From the NCBI GenBank assembly GCA_018436095.1, contig JAHDMJ010000005.1, forward strand, positions 140,400 to 189,659: a stretch of DNA of 49,260 nt. Direction: 5' to 3'. The notes below the pieces were generated by a model. That model saw nothing but the letters and a program-made list of their open reading frames with translations. It was not told the origin of the DNA and made no database searches. The translations under genes were made by a program, and so were the position numbers. How positions within the stretch are numbered: position 1 is the stretch's first letter; every line of letters begins with the position of its first letter. This DNA is from Clostridia bacterium. Lineage in GTDB: Bacteria; Bacillota; Peptococcia; DRI-13; UBA5745. Below are positions 9,551 to 18,180 of this stretch, piece by piece.

Positions 9551-9579
9551 AAATATTTCTATTTTTCATAGAAATATTT
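9551..9579. repeat. Perfect 12-bp inverted repeat in the chemoreceptor leader
   Basis: AAATATTTCTAT (9551-9562) and ATAGAAATATTT (9568-9579) flank a 5-base loop. It lies between the predicted promoter and the chemoreceptor start, so it could be an operator or an RNA stem-loop in the 5' untranslated region. There is no adjacent T-run to suggest termination. Confidence 0.6.
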
Positions 9580-9592
9580 GGCTTGCCTGAAC

Positions 9593-9620
9593 ATTCTAGC
9601 ATATTTCCGGGAAAATGCAA
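9593..9620 (-). promoter_or_regulatory. Promoter of the first chemoreceptor gene
   Basis: TTGCAT (9620-9615) and TAGAAT (9598-9593), 16-base spacer, minus strand, about 70 bases before the start codon. No flagellar sigma-D consensus was found here. Confidence 0.45.
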
Positions 9621-9670
9621 ATAGAATTATCAATAATCATTACCAATTATAAGTTAGCAAACAACTAGGA

Positions 9671-9697
9671 AATAGGGGGATAGGAGCATCCCCCATT
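9671..9697 (-). terminator. Hairpin after the ger operon
   Basis: On the minus strand the arms AATGGGGGA and TCCCCCTATT form a GC-rich stem immediately after the stop of the last ger gene. The following T-run is weak, so termination efficiency is uncertain. Confidence 0.5.
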
Positions 9698-9907
9698 TCA
9701 GTAGCTGATGCCCCAAGCTTTCAGCCAATCCCCCAAAGCCAGCATCAGGCTGGGTACTTCCACATTCTTTTGCCGCAGTACCGCCAAGGTCAGAGCGGGA
9801 ATAAAAAACAAAAAAAAGCCAATGGCGCTGCGCCAGGAGCGCCGCCGGACAATGGGAACCAAATCCATCAGCAGAATCAGCGTAAATCCAACCAATATCA
9901 TAGCCAT
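9698..9907 (-). CDS. Small two-helix membrane protein, candidate germinant-receptor D-type subunit
   Basis: A 69-residue protein with two hydrophobic segments (about 3-17 and 27-43) separated by a basic turn (RRRSWR). It begins 4 bases after the gerB-type gene stops, and its ribosome binding site (GGAG) lies inside the last codons of that gene, so translation is probably coupled. Small two-helix D proteins are known as extra members of some Bacillus ger operons, where they modulate receptor function. The position, size and topology fit that group, but the assignment rests on context rather than on a recognised motif. Confidence 0.7.
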   Translation of the reverse strand: MAMILVGFTLILLMDLVPIVRRRSWRSAIGFFLFFIPALTLAVLRQKNVEVPSLMLALGDWLKAWGISY

Positions 9908-9911
9908 AAGG

Positions 9912-11012
9912 CTACATCTCCTTTCCGGCCGGCAGTTTTTTTATCTTGGCAACAATAAAGGTCAAAAGAGGTATTAATATCTCAAAAGGGCTCCAGATAA
10001 ATGGCGTGGTCTCTTGGGCTGAAGCCGCATGCTTTACAGGGCAAGGGTACAGCGTGAGCCCATAGGTGATCATAAAAGCGCCTACGGACAAAATGAGATG
10101 GCGGTACTTCTTGATTTTTAACAGATGAGCCACCGTCATAACCGACACGTAATATAGAACCATAATTTTAAAAAACAAAAGTATAATTAGAACGATGACA
10201 AACAGAATCTCCATTCGGCTTAAAGCCATGCCCAGATTAACCAGCCGCAGGGTGACCAGGGGAGGCATGGTAAACATGTCCAAGGTATTGCCCAATACCG
10301 CCACATCCCGCAGCACAGTGAACAGCATGGTAAACCCCCCCAGGAAAAATGCCCAAAGCAGATAACGGCCGCTATCCCGGCGGGACATCTTTGCATTAGG
10401 ATGGATCATCAAAAAAACCACCAGCTCGCCATAGGGTATAGCCGCAATAATATGGGTGCCTTGAATATATTTTCCGATGGGCTGGTCAAAAACCGGCAGA
10501 AAGTTTTCCAGTTTGATCTGGTTCAGCAGCAGTATGATGGAAATAACCAATACGCTGAAAGCCACGGTAACAAAGAAGTCGCTGTATCTGACCACCAGGC
10601 TGACCCCCCGGCGGAGGGCCATGGCGGCAACCAGGATACACATGATCAATAGCACCACATTAGGCGTTTCCTCCATGATCGTCAGCTTCACAAAATCCCC
10701 CAAATCCGTCAGATTGATGGAGCCCAAGGTAATAAAAAACCAGCAATAGCCGGCACTGACGACTTTTCCCAGCACCGGGCCATACACCTCGTCAAATATC
10801 TCCAACAGATTTTGATGGGGAAACATGACCATCAGGCTGCGGTACAGCCAGATCAGAGGCAGGCAAACCAGGCTGCCGGACAAGGCCGCCAGCCAGGAGT
10901 CCTGAAAGGTAACGGATGCGATGAAGGTGCTTAGCAGCGTGGAGGCCTGGATAAAGCAAGTCATGGCAAACATAAACTGCAGGCCGCTGATTCTGCTTTT
11001 GTCTATTCTCAT
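9912..11012 (-). CDS. gerB: GerB-family spore germination permease-like protein
   Basis: B subunit of a nutrient germinant receptor, located in the inner spore membrane and belonging to the APC transporter superfamily. 366 residues with about ten hydrophobic helices; it starts MRIDKSRISGLQFMFAMTCF, typical of the family, in which helices early in the protein form the ligand pocket. The start overlaps the end of the gerC-type gene by four bases. Which paralogous receptor this is cannot be decided from one locus, so the symbol is a family name only. Confidence 0.93.
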   Translation of the reverse strand: MRIDKSRISGLQFMFAMTCFIQASTLLSTFIASVTFQDSWLAALSGSLVCLPLIWLYRSLMVMFPHQNLLEIFDEVYGPVLGKVVSAGYCWFFITLGSINLTDLGDFVKLTIMEETPNVVLLIMCILVAAMALRRGVSLVVRYSDFFVTVAFSVLVISIILLLNQIKLENFLPVFDQPIGKYIQGTHIIAAIPYGELVVFLMIHPNAKMSRRDSGRYLLWAFFLGGFTMLFTVLRDVAVLGNTLDMFTMPPLVTLRLVNLGMALSRMEILFVIVLIILLFFKIMVLYYVSVMTVAHLLKIKKYRHLILSVGAFMITYGLTLYPCPVKHAASAQETTPFIWSPFEILIPLLTFIVAKIKKLPAGKEM

Positions 11013-12223
11013 GGCTTGGGTTCCTCCATTTCCAAGGATTTGGCGATCTGGCCTGTAGCGGGCAGCTTGACTTTAACCTGCAGATCCAGGTCCATCTCAC
11101 GAAAGAGCTGGTCCCATTGCTCTTCAATAGTTTTCCATACCTTGGGGTGGCGGCGGTGAAAATCCAGGCCAAATCTATAGATATCGGCGTCCAATTCCTG
11201 GGCCACCTTAAAGGCGTCCCTGATCTGTCTTTTTATCTCATTTTCCGACAAGGTAACGAGATAAGGCATCAGCTCCAGCGGCGTCATCCCGCTAAAGCCC
11301 CGGAGTTCTGTCAGAGCCAGTGTGGCATATACGGATATTGTCCCCCGGATACTGCCGTTAGGGTTCAGGCCGATATCTCTTTTGGCCTCTAATTTAACAA
11401 TGCGAAATACCGCCCGGCCCAGATCGGTTTGCGCCGCCAGTGCGCCTTGTTTTACATTGCCCATGGTCCAAATGTATCCCTGCATCTCCTGGCTGCTGAG
11501 GCTGCCCACCATTTTATCCTTTTTAAATATGGCCATTCCTTTAAGCTTCAGCCGTTCCTTATCCTCCTGCTCCACCAATTCAACGATAGGAGCCACCGCC
11601 GACGACGTACCGTCCCGCAGGCGGGAGACAAAGTCCAGCATGCGAATTTTGTAATGGGGAGATACATTGTACAAATCCTGCATCATTCCATATAAATACA
11701 TGCTGGAGATTTCTTCTTCCTCCAATTCGGCGGCCAGAATATCCTCCGCCCGCCGGTCAGCCACCATCACCAATACTTCCATACGCATCTGCTGATTTCT
11801 CAGAAAAGCATCGATGCGGTTTTCTATCCCCGATTTGGCCAAATCCCTGCCCAGAAGCATCACTTGATTATGATGGAGCAGCATAGTACGGCTGCTATCC
11901 TGATCTAGCTGCATTATGCTTTCCATCGTTGTGTCTTTGGCGGTTTTCAGCAAAATGGCGGAGCTTTTCTGGGTGCCGGTATCACTGCTGCCGGTAGACG
12001 GGGACTGGGTTTTGCCGATTTGCAGGGTAACGTCCATTTTTTCGGTGTTTGCCTCTTTATCCGGATCTTCCTCTTTATCTGAGTCCGCCACCTGGTCCAG
12101 CCCCACTCCCGTGACGATAAAGAGGTTCTCCAGCTCATGGTAGTCCCAGCAGCCGGCCAGAAGCAAGGAAAACAGCAGCAACAATATAAGAAAGCTCCAC
12201 CGGCTCAGCCATTGCCTCTTCAC
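11009..12223 (-). CDS. gerC: GerC-family spore germination lipoprotein
   Basis: C subunit of the germinant receptor, a 404-residue lipoprotein on the outer face of the inner spore membrane. The signal peptide ends at the lipobox LLAGC (Cys at about residue 25) followed by the family hallmark WDYHELENLFIVTGVGLD. The remaining domains include the typical GMAIFKKDKMVG segment and a C-terminal helical part (DAFKVAQELDADIYRFGLDF). An acidic, Gln/Ser-rich insert (about residues 45-85) is low-complexity. It overlaps both neighbours by four bases. Confidence 0.94.
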   Translation of the reverse strand: MKRQWLSRWSFLILLLLFSLLLAGCWDYHELENLFIVTGVGLDQVADSDKEEDPDKEANTEKMDVTLQIGKTQSPSTGSSDTGTQKSSAILLKTAKDTTMESIMQLDQDSSRTMLLHHNQVMLLGRDLAKSGIENRIDAFLRNQQMRMEVLVMVADRRAEDILAAELEEEEISSMYLYGMMQDLYNVSPHYKIRMLDFVSRLRDGTSSAVAPIVELVEQEDKERLKLKGMAIFKKDKMVGSLSSQEMQGYIWTMGNVKQGALAAQTDLGRAVFRIVKLEAKRDIGLNPNGSIRGTISVYATLALTELRGFSGMTPLELMPYLVTLSENEIKRQIRDAFKVAQELDADIYRFGLDFHRRHPKVWKTIEEQWDQLFREMDLDLQVKVKLPATGQIAKSLEMEEPKP

Positions 12224-13911
12224 GCTCCTGCCCCCCTCTCTTTAGGCCCCTCTTCCTGCTCATCTTCACTGTCTTCATCCAGGACTTCATGGGGGCGAAA
12301 AACAGGAATAAAAAAACGGCCCCGAACCGTATTGTTTTCAGGAATCCCCTGGGGCCGCCGGATCATGAACCATAGGGGCATCCTCACTATGGTGTCCTCC
12401 TGGTCCCTTGTCCAGGCCAGGCCGTTAAAGTAAGGCACGCCAAAGGAGTTCAGGGAACCCAGGTGCATCAGCACCGCCAAAGCACCCATGGAAATGCCGT
12501 ACCAACCGGTAAAAGACGCCAAAACCATCATAACCACCCGTAAAACCGAGGCGGCGTCGTTTTGGGCCGGCACCAGAAAGCTGGCCACCGCCGTAATGGC
12601 TACGGTAATTACCACCGGGGCTCCCACCAGCCCTGCCGATACCGCCGCATCCCCCATAATCAAAGCCCCCACAATACTGATGGCCTGGCCTACGGGCCGG
12701 GGCAGGCGGATACCGGCTTCCCGCAATATCTCAAAGGCAAAGACCATACCCATGCTTTCCAGCAATACGGGAAAGGGCGTGCCTTCCCGGGCATTGGCAA
12801 TAGAAAACAGCAAGGTAGTGGGTATAAATTCCTGGTGAAAGGAAGTCAGGGCAATATAGAGAGCCGGAGCGAAGATGCTAATCAGATAACCGACGAATCG
12901 CAGCATCCGCACCAAACTGGCATACAGGGGGCGGGTATAATAATCCTCCGTGGTTTGAAAGCTTTCAATAAAAAGCATGGGAGCCGTCAATACGAAGGGG
13001 GTTCCGTCCACCAAAATAGCCACCCGGCCCTCCAGGATTTGGGCTGCAATCACATCGGGCTTTTCACTATAGCCAACGGTACTAAAAGGTGAAAAAGGAG
13101 CATCCTCAATGTACTCTTCAATGTAGCCGGACTCCAGTATGGCGTCCACATCCAGGCGGCCCAGGCGTTTTTTTACCTCGGCCACCACTTCGTGACTGGC
13201 CACGTCCTCCAAATACATCAGGCGCACATCGGTTTGGCTTCTTCTGCCTACGATCAGATTTTCCACATGGAGCCGGCCGGACCTGATTTTGCGGCGGATC
13301 AAGGCCGTATTGTTGCAGATGTTCTCCGTAAAGCCCTCCCGGGGACCCCGTATTACCGTTTCCGATTGAGGCTCGCTGACGCTGCGTTTTTCCCAGCCTT
13401 TAGTGCCGATAATCAGGCCGGTGGCACAGCCATCCACTAAAACCGCCGTGTTGCCCGAAAGGCACTCCAGAATAATATCGCCAAGGGAGGCAACAGGTTT
13501 AACGCTGCCTGCACAGATGACTTTTTTAGCAAGCTCATTGATCAGTCCGTCGCCGGCGGCGGGCATCTTGCTTTCAGGCCGCCAATCTTTCAGAGGACGT
13601 AAAATACCGTCGGTGATTTTGCCATTGTCTATCATACCTTCAATGAACACCATGGCTCCCGACCATTGGTTTTTCGGTCCAAATTCCAGAGGATGAACTT
13701 TTAAGTCACAGCTATCGCTGAGGTTGTCTTTCAGGTAAGCCAGGTTCTTAGTTAACTCTTTTTCCATGCCGGGGCCCTTAGTCCGGTCATCGTAAGGGCC
13801 GGTAGTCTTCCGGTATAGAGCGTACTGGTTGCCTAAAAAAGACAGCTTGCGGAACAAAAATCCTAGCAACAAGATAGATAATTCCTTCCATGAATTATTT
13901 TTGATTAGCAT
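12220..13911 (-). CDS. gerA: GerA-family spore germination protein
   Basis: A subunit of the germinant receptor. A soluble N-terminal domain (to about residue 270) precedes four to five membrane segments and a short acidic C-terminus (EVLDEDSEDEQEEG). Family signatures include EGMIDNGKI-like, AVLVDGCATGLIIGTKGWEKR, GPREGFTENICNNTALIRRKI and EGRVAILVDGTPFVLTAP. The reading frame is open to a TTG at 13968, but that codon lies in the preceding terminator hairpin. The ATG at 13911 is my choice, though it lacks a clear ribosome binding site; a TTG downstream of a GGAAGGA and the ATG at 13767 are alternatives. First gene of the operon gerA-C-B-D. Confidence 0.9.
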   Translation of the reverse strand: MLIKNNSWKELSILLLGFLFRKLSFLGNQYALYRKTTGPYDDRTKGPGMEKELTKNLAYLKDNLSDSCDLKVHPLEFGPKNQWSGAMVFIEGMIDNGKITDGILRPLKDWRPESKMPAAGDGLINELAKKVICAGSVKPVASLGDIILECLSGNTAVLVDGCATGLIIGTKGWEKRSVSEPQSETVIRGPREGFTENICNNTALIRRKIRSGRLHVENLIVGRRSQTDVRLMYLEDVASHEVVAEVKKRLGRLDVDAILESGYIEEYIEDAPFSPFSTVGYSEKPDVIAAQILEGRVAILVDGTPFVLTAPMLFIESFQTTEDYYTRPLYASLVRMLRFVGYLISIFAPALYIALTSFHQEFIPTTLLFSIANAREGTPFPVLLESMGMVFAFEILREAGIRLPRPVGQAISIVGALIMGDAAVSAGLVGAPVVITVAITAVASFLVPAQNDAASVLRVVMMVLASFTGWYGISMGALAVLMHLGSLNSFGVPYFNGLAWTRDQEDTIVRMPLWFMIRRPQGIPENNTVRGRFFIPVFRPHEVLDEDSEDEQEEGPKERGAGA

Positions 13912-13943
13912 GACCAAATCATTGGGAACTATACCGGAAAAAG

Positions 13944-13968
13944 GAAAAAACCGTGCATTAGCAATCAA
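13944..13968 (-). terminator. Rho-independent terminator after the [FeFe]-hydrogenase gene
   Basis: On the minus strand CCGTGCATT and AATGCACGG form a perfect 9-bp stem with a 7-base loop, followed directly by TTTTTTCCTTTTT. It lies about 70 bases past the hydrogenase stop and before the gerA start, so it separates the two transcription units. Confidence 0.85.
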
Positions 13969-14036
13969 TGCACGGCTCGTCTTTTAAGGTAAAACCTTAT
14001 TTCAAAAGCTTAATTTATGCTGTTGGGACGGGGTCT

Positions 14037-15545
14037 TTACTCTTTAATCATATGCAAAGAGCTTTTGTGAGGGGTATCCAAAGCGTTGGCCATTTTGCTC
14101 TGGGTTTGCTCCCGGGCTACCAGGGTAGCCGTCTTTCTTGAGGGCTGCAAGGTGCCGGCGCCGGCGGCACAGCCGCCGGGGCAGGCCATGCCTTCCAAAA
14201 GATAGCCGTCATATTTGCCGGCCTTAGCCAGATTCAGCATCTTTTTGCATTCCCTTAAACCTTCGGCGGAAGCGATCCTAATCTCTCTTTCAGGGGCCAG
14301 GCGCTCAATAACCTCAGCCACGGCCTTGGCCACGCCGCCGCTGACGGCAAAGCCCTTACCGGCGGCGGTAGCTTCGCTGACAGCAGGCTCCTCCGCCATC
14401 TGCTCCGGATTGATGCCCTTGGCTTCAAACAATCCCATAATCTCCTCAAAAGTAAGAACGAAGTCCACGTTGCTGCGGACGCTGCGGCGGCTGGCCTCCA
14501 ATTTCTTGGCAGAACAGGGGCCGATAAAAACAATTTTGCATTCGGGGCATTTTTGCTTTTGCAAACGGGCCGTCAGCACCATAGGAGTAAGGGCCATGCT
14601 GATGCAGTGAGCCATCTCGGGGTACTCGGTCTTGGCCATTACCGACCAAGCCGGGCAGCAGGAAGTACCCATAAAAGCCTGTTTGTCCGGCACTTCCTCC
14701 AAGAAGTCCTTGGCTTCTTCAATGGAGCAAAGATCAGCCCCCACCGCCACCTCGAAAACGTCTTTGATGCCTAATTCCTTTAAGGCCGTCACCAGCTTGC
14801 CGTAGGTCACCTTCGGTCCAAACTGGCCCACAAAAGCGGGGGCCAATATGGCAATTACCGGTGCGCTGCCTTTTATGGCGTGGATTAGCTGAAAAATCTG
14901 GCCCTTATCGGAAATGGCGCCAAAGGGGCAGTTGACGATACACATGCCGCAGGATACGCATTTGCTGTAATCAATGGCGGCCTTGCCGTTTTCGTCGCTG
15001 CCGATGGCGTCCACGCCGCAGGCCTCGGCGCAGGGCCGTTCCAGCTTCAGTATGGCGCTGTAGGGACAAACGGAGCGGCAGCGGCCGCATTTGATGCAGC
15101 GGTCCTGGTCAATGACGGATTTGCGGTTTTCGCCGATAGCGATGGCGTCTACGGGGCAAGCCTCTATGCAGGGATGGGCCAAACAGCCCTGGCAGCCGTT
15201 GGAGACAAAGTATTTCTCCGGACAGGCATTGCAGGCAAACTTAATAATATTCACCAGAGGAGGATCGTAATATTTCTCCGCAATAGCGCTGGCGTCAATA
15301 TTCATGGAAAGAGGGGCGTGCTCGTCAACAGGACGCAAGGGCAGCCCAATGGCCAAACGCAGCCGCTCGCCGACAATGGCCCGCTCCAGAAAAATCGATT
15401 CCCGGTACTTTGCCACCTCTCCCGGCACAATCCGGTAAGGCAGCTCCTCGATGCGGGAATAGTCGCCGCCTTCAAAAGCCATCCGGGCCACTTCCGTAAA
15501 TACTTTCCGGCGGATTTCTCCCACCTGTGATTCTACAATACGCAT
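14037..15545 (-). CDS. [FeFe]-hydrogenase, monomeric, group B-like
   Basis: Iron-only hydrogenase of 502 residues, presumably cytoplasmic and ferredoxin-linked. The N-terminal 90 residues precede a Cys-rich region (105-206) with CNACPEK, CIEACP, CIKCGRCRSVC and CVSCGMCIVNC clusters, indicating several [4Fe-4S] centres. The H-cluster domain (about 225-465) has all four cluster ligands: Cys297 in TSCCPAW with proton-relay-type Cys296 before it, Cys344 in IGPCSAKKLE, and Cys455/Cys459 in MACPGGC. The IGPC form of the second motif, rather than MPC, points to group B (knowledge-based inference). It has its own terminator and is separated by a hairpin from the ABC importer upstream. No maturation genes (hydEFG) are in the window. 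Confidence 0.93.
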   Translation of the reverse strand: MRIVESQVGEIRRKVFTEVARMAFEGGDYSRIEELPYRIVPGEVAKYRESIFLERAIVGERLRLAIGLPLRPVDEHAPLSMNIDASAIAEKYYDPPLVNIIKFACNACPEKYFVSNGCQGCLAHPCIEACPVDAIAIGENRKSVIDQDRCIKCGRCRSVCPYSAILKLERPCAEACGVDAIGSDENGKAAIDYSKCVSCGMCIVNCPFGAISDKGQIFQLIHAIKGSAPVIAILAPAFVGQFGPKVTYGKLVTALKELGIKDVFEVAVGADLCSIEEAKDFLEEVPDKQAFMGTSCCPAWSVMAKTEYPEMAHCISMALTPMVLTARLQKQKCPECKIVFIGPCSAKKLEASRRSVRSNVDFVLTFEEIMGLFEAKGINPEQMAEEPAVSEATAAGKGFAVSGGVAKAVAEVIERLAPEREIRIASAEGLRECKKMLNLAKAGKYDGYLLEGMACPGGCAAGAGTLQPSRKTATLVAREQTQSKMANALDTPHKSSLHMIKE

Positions 15546-15622
15546 AGTTCCTCCTCAATCATCACGGAATATCTCTTCTTATTATATCTCTTTTTTCTAT
15601 CACGTTTCCTTCCGGCTGTCAA

Positions 15623-15677
15623 CCTGAGACAGCAAAAACCCGGAAAAGCTTGGGCAGCTCTCCCGGGCTGTCTGAGG
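15623..15677 (-). terminator. Nested hairpin between the ABC binding-protein gene and the hydrogenase gene
   Basis: An inner stem CCGGG/CCCGG followed on the minus strand by TTTTT has the form of an intrinsic terminator. Outside it the arms CCTGAGACAGC (15623-15633) and GCTGTCTGAGG (15667-15677) pair with one mismatch and enclose the inner stem and its T-run, so a longer competing stem is possible. Confidence 0.6.
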
Positions 15678-15695
15678 CCTTTGTCCCGGCGTTCC

Positions 15696-16709
15696 TTATT
15701 CTACTTTCAGGATCAGTCCTTCAATATCCACCGGATTTTCGATCATATCATTGTCCTGCATGAATTGTTCCGTCTTTTTCATTGACGCAATATCGGCAGC
15801 CGTTATTTCCGTGTCAAAATCATACATGGGGAACATTTCCTCAACTGCCTCAATGCTCAATTCCGTTTCCTTAGCGGTAATTTCCAGAATTTCTTCCGGA
15901 TTATCCTGCATATATTGCCGGATTTCGTCCTGGGCTTTCAGGAAGGCCTTGACCAGCAGAGGATTTTTCTCATAAAAGGCCTGACTGGTGGCTACTACGA
16001 TGGTGGCGTCCACCAAGTCCTGGCCTGTCGTCACCACCGAATAACCGTCTTTGGCCATATTATAAGCTACGGGTCCCGCCAATAAAGCGCAGTCCACGGC
16101 GCCGCCGGCCAAAGCAGCCTGAGCCTCGGGGATACCCATGGAAACAAACTCCACGTCATTTTCCGTCAGACCCGCCGTACCCAAATAAGCAATCAACAGC
16201 TCATGGAGAATTGTCCCTTTAGGTCCGGCAATCTTTTTGCCGGCCAAATCGGCGGCGCTTTCAATAGAGCTATCCTTGCCGGCAAAGAGGCGAAAGGCTT
16301 CGGGAGAACGGCTGTAGGTGCTGATAATCTTAATATCCGCACCATTGGAAGCAGACAAAATAACTGAAGTAGCTCCTACCGCATAAAGGAATTGAATGTC
16401 GCCGGAAGCCAGAGCCTGAGTCTGCTCAGGTCCCGCAGTCAAATTGGAATATTCCACAGGCAGGCCGTATTCTTCAAAAACCCCGGCGAAAATCCCTTTT
16501 TCCTTTTCAATGATCGAAGGAACATTGAGAGGAGATTTTACATAGGTTACGCCGATTTTATTTACGGTGAATTCCGGCGCCGCCTCAGGTTCCGTTGAGG
16601 CAGGAGGGGTGGTTGCCGGCGGTTCTCCGGCTTGGGCTCCATTGCCGCAGCCGGCTAATATACCGCTTACCATTACCAGGGTAAGAAAAAGAGAGAGAAT
16701 ACGTTTCAT
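15696..16709 (-). CDS. ABC transporter substrate-binding protein, NMT1/TauA/SsuA type, lipoprotein
   Basis: Binding lipoprotein, 337 residues. Signal peptide with lipobox ILAGC (Cys at 21), a Pro/Thr/Glu linker, then an NMT1-like periplasmic-binding fold: GVTYVKSPLNVPSIIEKEKG, LTAGPEQTQALASGDIQFLYA, IAGPKGTILHELLIAYL and EAQAALAGGAVDCALLAGP match the sulfonate/nitrate/thiamine-precursor binding branch. The start has GGAGTG 5 bases upstream. It is the last gene of the four-gene transporter operon. The ligand is unknown; this family covers sulfonates, hydroxymethylpyrimidines, bicarbonate and aromatic acids. Confidence 0.92.
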   Translation of the reverse strand: MKRILSLFLTLVMVSGILAGCGNGAQAGEPPATTPPASTEPEAAPEFTVNKIGVTYVKSPLNVPSIIEKEKGIFAGVFEEYGLPVEYSNLTAGPEQTQALASGDIQFLYAVGATSVILSASNGADIKIISTYSRSPEAFRLFAGKDSSIESAADLAGKKIAGPKGTILHELLIAYLGTAGLTENDVEFVSMGIPEAQAALAGGAVDCALLAGPVAYNMAKDGYSVVTTGQDLVDATIVVATSQAFYEKNPLLVKAFLKAQDEIRQYMQDNPEEILEITAKETELSIEAVEEMFPMYDFDTEITAADIASMKKTEQFMQDNDMIENPVDIEGLILKVE

Positions 16710-16720
16710 ATGACACTCCT

Positions 16721-17443
16721 TTACTTTATTGTTGTAATAATATCCTTCTTCATCCCGATGAGCTCGGAAGACAGAATATCTCGAGGATAGGCGAAATTCT
16801 CCAGGGAGAACTGCCGCTGGATTTTGCCCTGGTCCAGCACCAGGATTTTTTGTCCCAAAAGCAAGGCTTCGTCAATGCTATGGGTGACAAATACAATGGT
16901 TTTCTTACGCAGGGTAAAGATGCGCAACAGCTCCTCCTGCATAGCCTCCCGGGTGAAATGGTCCAAAGCCGCAAAGGGTTCGTCCATTAAAATCAAGTCG
17001 GGATCATAAGCCAGGGCCCGGGCTAAAGCTACCCTTTGCTGCATGCCGCCGGAAAGCTGGGCAGGATAGGCTTTTTCAAAGCCCGCAAGCCCCACAGCAT
17101 CAATCAATTCCTGAATCGCCGGCGGGGAAAACCGGTTTTTGGGCACGCCGAAGGTGATATTCTTCCATACCGTCAGCCAAGGCATCAGCCGGGGTTCCTG
17201 AAAAACCATACCGGTTTTGTGGGGGGGAGGGGCCCCTAAAGTACCCTTCTCGTATGCTTCGAAGCCTCCCAATATCCGCAAAAGGGTGGTTTTGCCGCAG
17301 CCGCTGCGGCCCAGGATAACGGTGATGCTTTCTCCCGGAAACTCTGCCGTCAGCCCATCCAGTACGGTCAGATGCTTTTCTGCCACCCGGTAGCTTTTAT
17401 AGAGATTTTCCAGCTTAACTCCAGCTATCGTCAACACCTCCAT
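16721..17443 (-). CDS. ABC transporter ATP-binding protein, SsuB/TauB type
   Basis: ATPase of the NMT1-type importer, about 240 residues. Motifs: Walker [11 protein letters not shown]-loop [13 protein letters not shown], signature [15 protein letters not shown], Walker [14 protein letters not shown]-loop [10 protein letters not shown]. The 'EPRLMPW' form after the Q is typical of the nitrate/sulfonate/taurine branch. The ORF extends upstream to 17482, but the ATG at 17443 ([18 protein letters not shown]) fits the family N-terminus and has GGAAA upstream. It overlaps the permease gene end by 29 bases. Confidence 0.93.
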   Translation of the reverse strand: MEVLTIAGVKLENLYKSYRVAEKHLTVLDGLTAEFPGESITVILGRSGCGKTTLLRILGGFEAYEKGTLGAPPPHKTGMVFQEPRLMPWLTVWKNITFGVPKNRFSPPAIQELIDAVGLAGFEKAYPAQLSGGMQQRVALARALAYDPDLILMDEPFAALDHFTREAMQEELLRIFTLRKKTIVFVTHSIDEALLLGQKILVLDQGKIQRQFSLENFAYPRDILSSELIGMKKDIITTIK

Positions 17444-18173
17444 GAAGGGATTTCCGAATGGCAAAAGAAAATAACAAGTCACATAAATAGCCCACGATGC
17501 CGATAACGAAAATACCCACTACAACTTTGTCCGACCGGGACATTTGCTGGGCGTCCAGAATCAGATAGCCCAAACCGCTGGCAGCCGCAATCATTTCCGC
17601 ACCAATAATAGCCCGCCAGCTATAGCCCAGGCCAATGCGCATACCTACCAAAATATCCGGCAGAGCGTAGGGCAGCATGATACGGAAAAACTTCTGGCTT
17701 TTGGTAAAGCCCATGGAATGGCCTACTTCCAGCAGCTTAATATCGCAGGAGGCCAAGCCTTTTTTAATATTAAGAAACATCGGGAAAAAAGAGGCCAGCA
17801 CAATAATAATGATTTTAGAGGTTTCCCCAATACCAAACCATAAAATAAGCAGAGCAATCAGACTTAAGGGCGGCACATTGCGCAGAAACTCCACGATATG
17901 CTTATAGTAAGCGCCGCCGGCAGGGTATAGTCCAGCCAATACACCAAGAAGGAAGGCCAGAGAAAAGGCAATGGTAAAACCGGTAAGCACCCGCCAAAGG
18001 CTGACCAAAACATGCCGGAGCAATACACCGCTTTGCACCATACTCCAAAAAGAATGGAAAACCCGGGCCGGGCCGGGCAGCACATAAGCACTCCATATAC
18101 CCGTAGCCGACGCCGCCAGCCACAGCAGCAAAATCAGGGCAATGGGCAGAAATCCTTTCCAAAAGTTTTTCAT
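17415..18173 (-). CDS. ABC transporter permease, SsuC/TauC type
   Basis: Inner-membrane permease, about 252 residues with six helices. Typical elements are [14 protein letters not shown] near the N-terminus and the EAA loop ([39 protein letters not shown] region). The frame is open upstream to 18545, but that part is out-of-frame overlap with the preceding gene; the ATG at 18173 ([18 protein letters not shown]) starts directly in the first helix and follows the stop of the upstream gene by 8 bases. Confidence 0.92.
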   Translation of the reverse strand: MKNFWKGFLPIALILLLWLAASATGIWSAYVLPGPARVFHSFWSMVQSGVLLRHVLVSLWRVLTGFTIAFSLAFLLGVLAGLYPAGGAYYKHIVEFLRNVPPLSLIALLILWFGIGETSKIIIIVLASFFPMFLNIKKGLASCDIKLLEVGHSMGFTKSQKFFRIMLPYALPDILVGMRIGLGYSWRAIIGAEMIAAASGLGYLILDAQQMSRSDKVVVGIFVIGIVGYLCDLLFSFAIRKSLHGGVDDSWS

Positions 18174-18180
18174 GCTTTTT

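Noticed and set aside
12562-13092. 176-residue plus-strand ORF
   Set aside because: Antisense to the membrane part of the gerA-type gene.
13912-13968. Extended N-terminus of the gerA-type protein from the TTG at 13968
   Set aside because: That codon lies within the terminator hairpin of the upstream gene and has no ribosome binding site.
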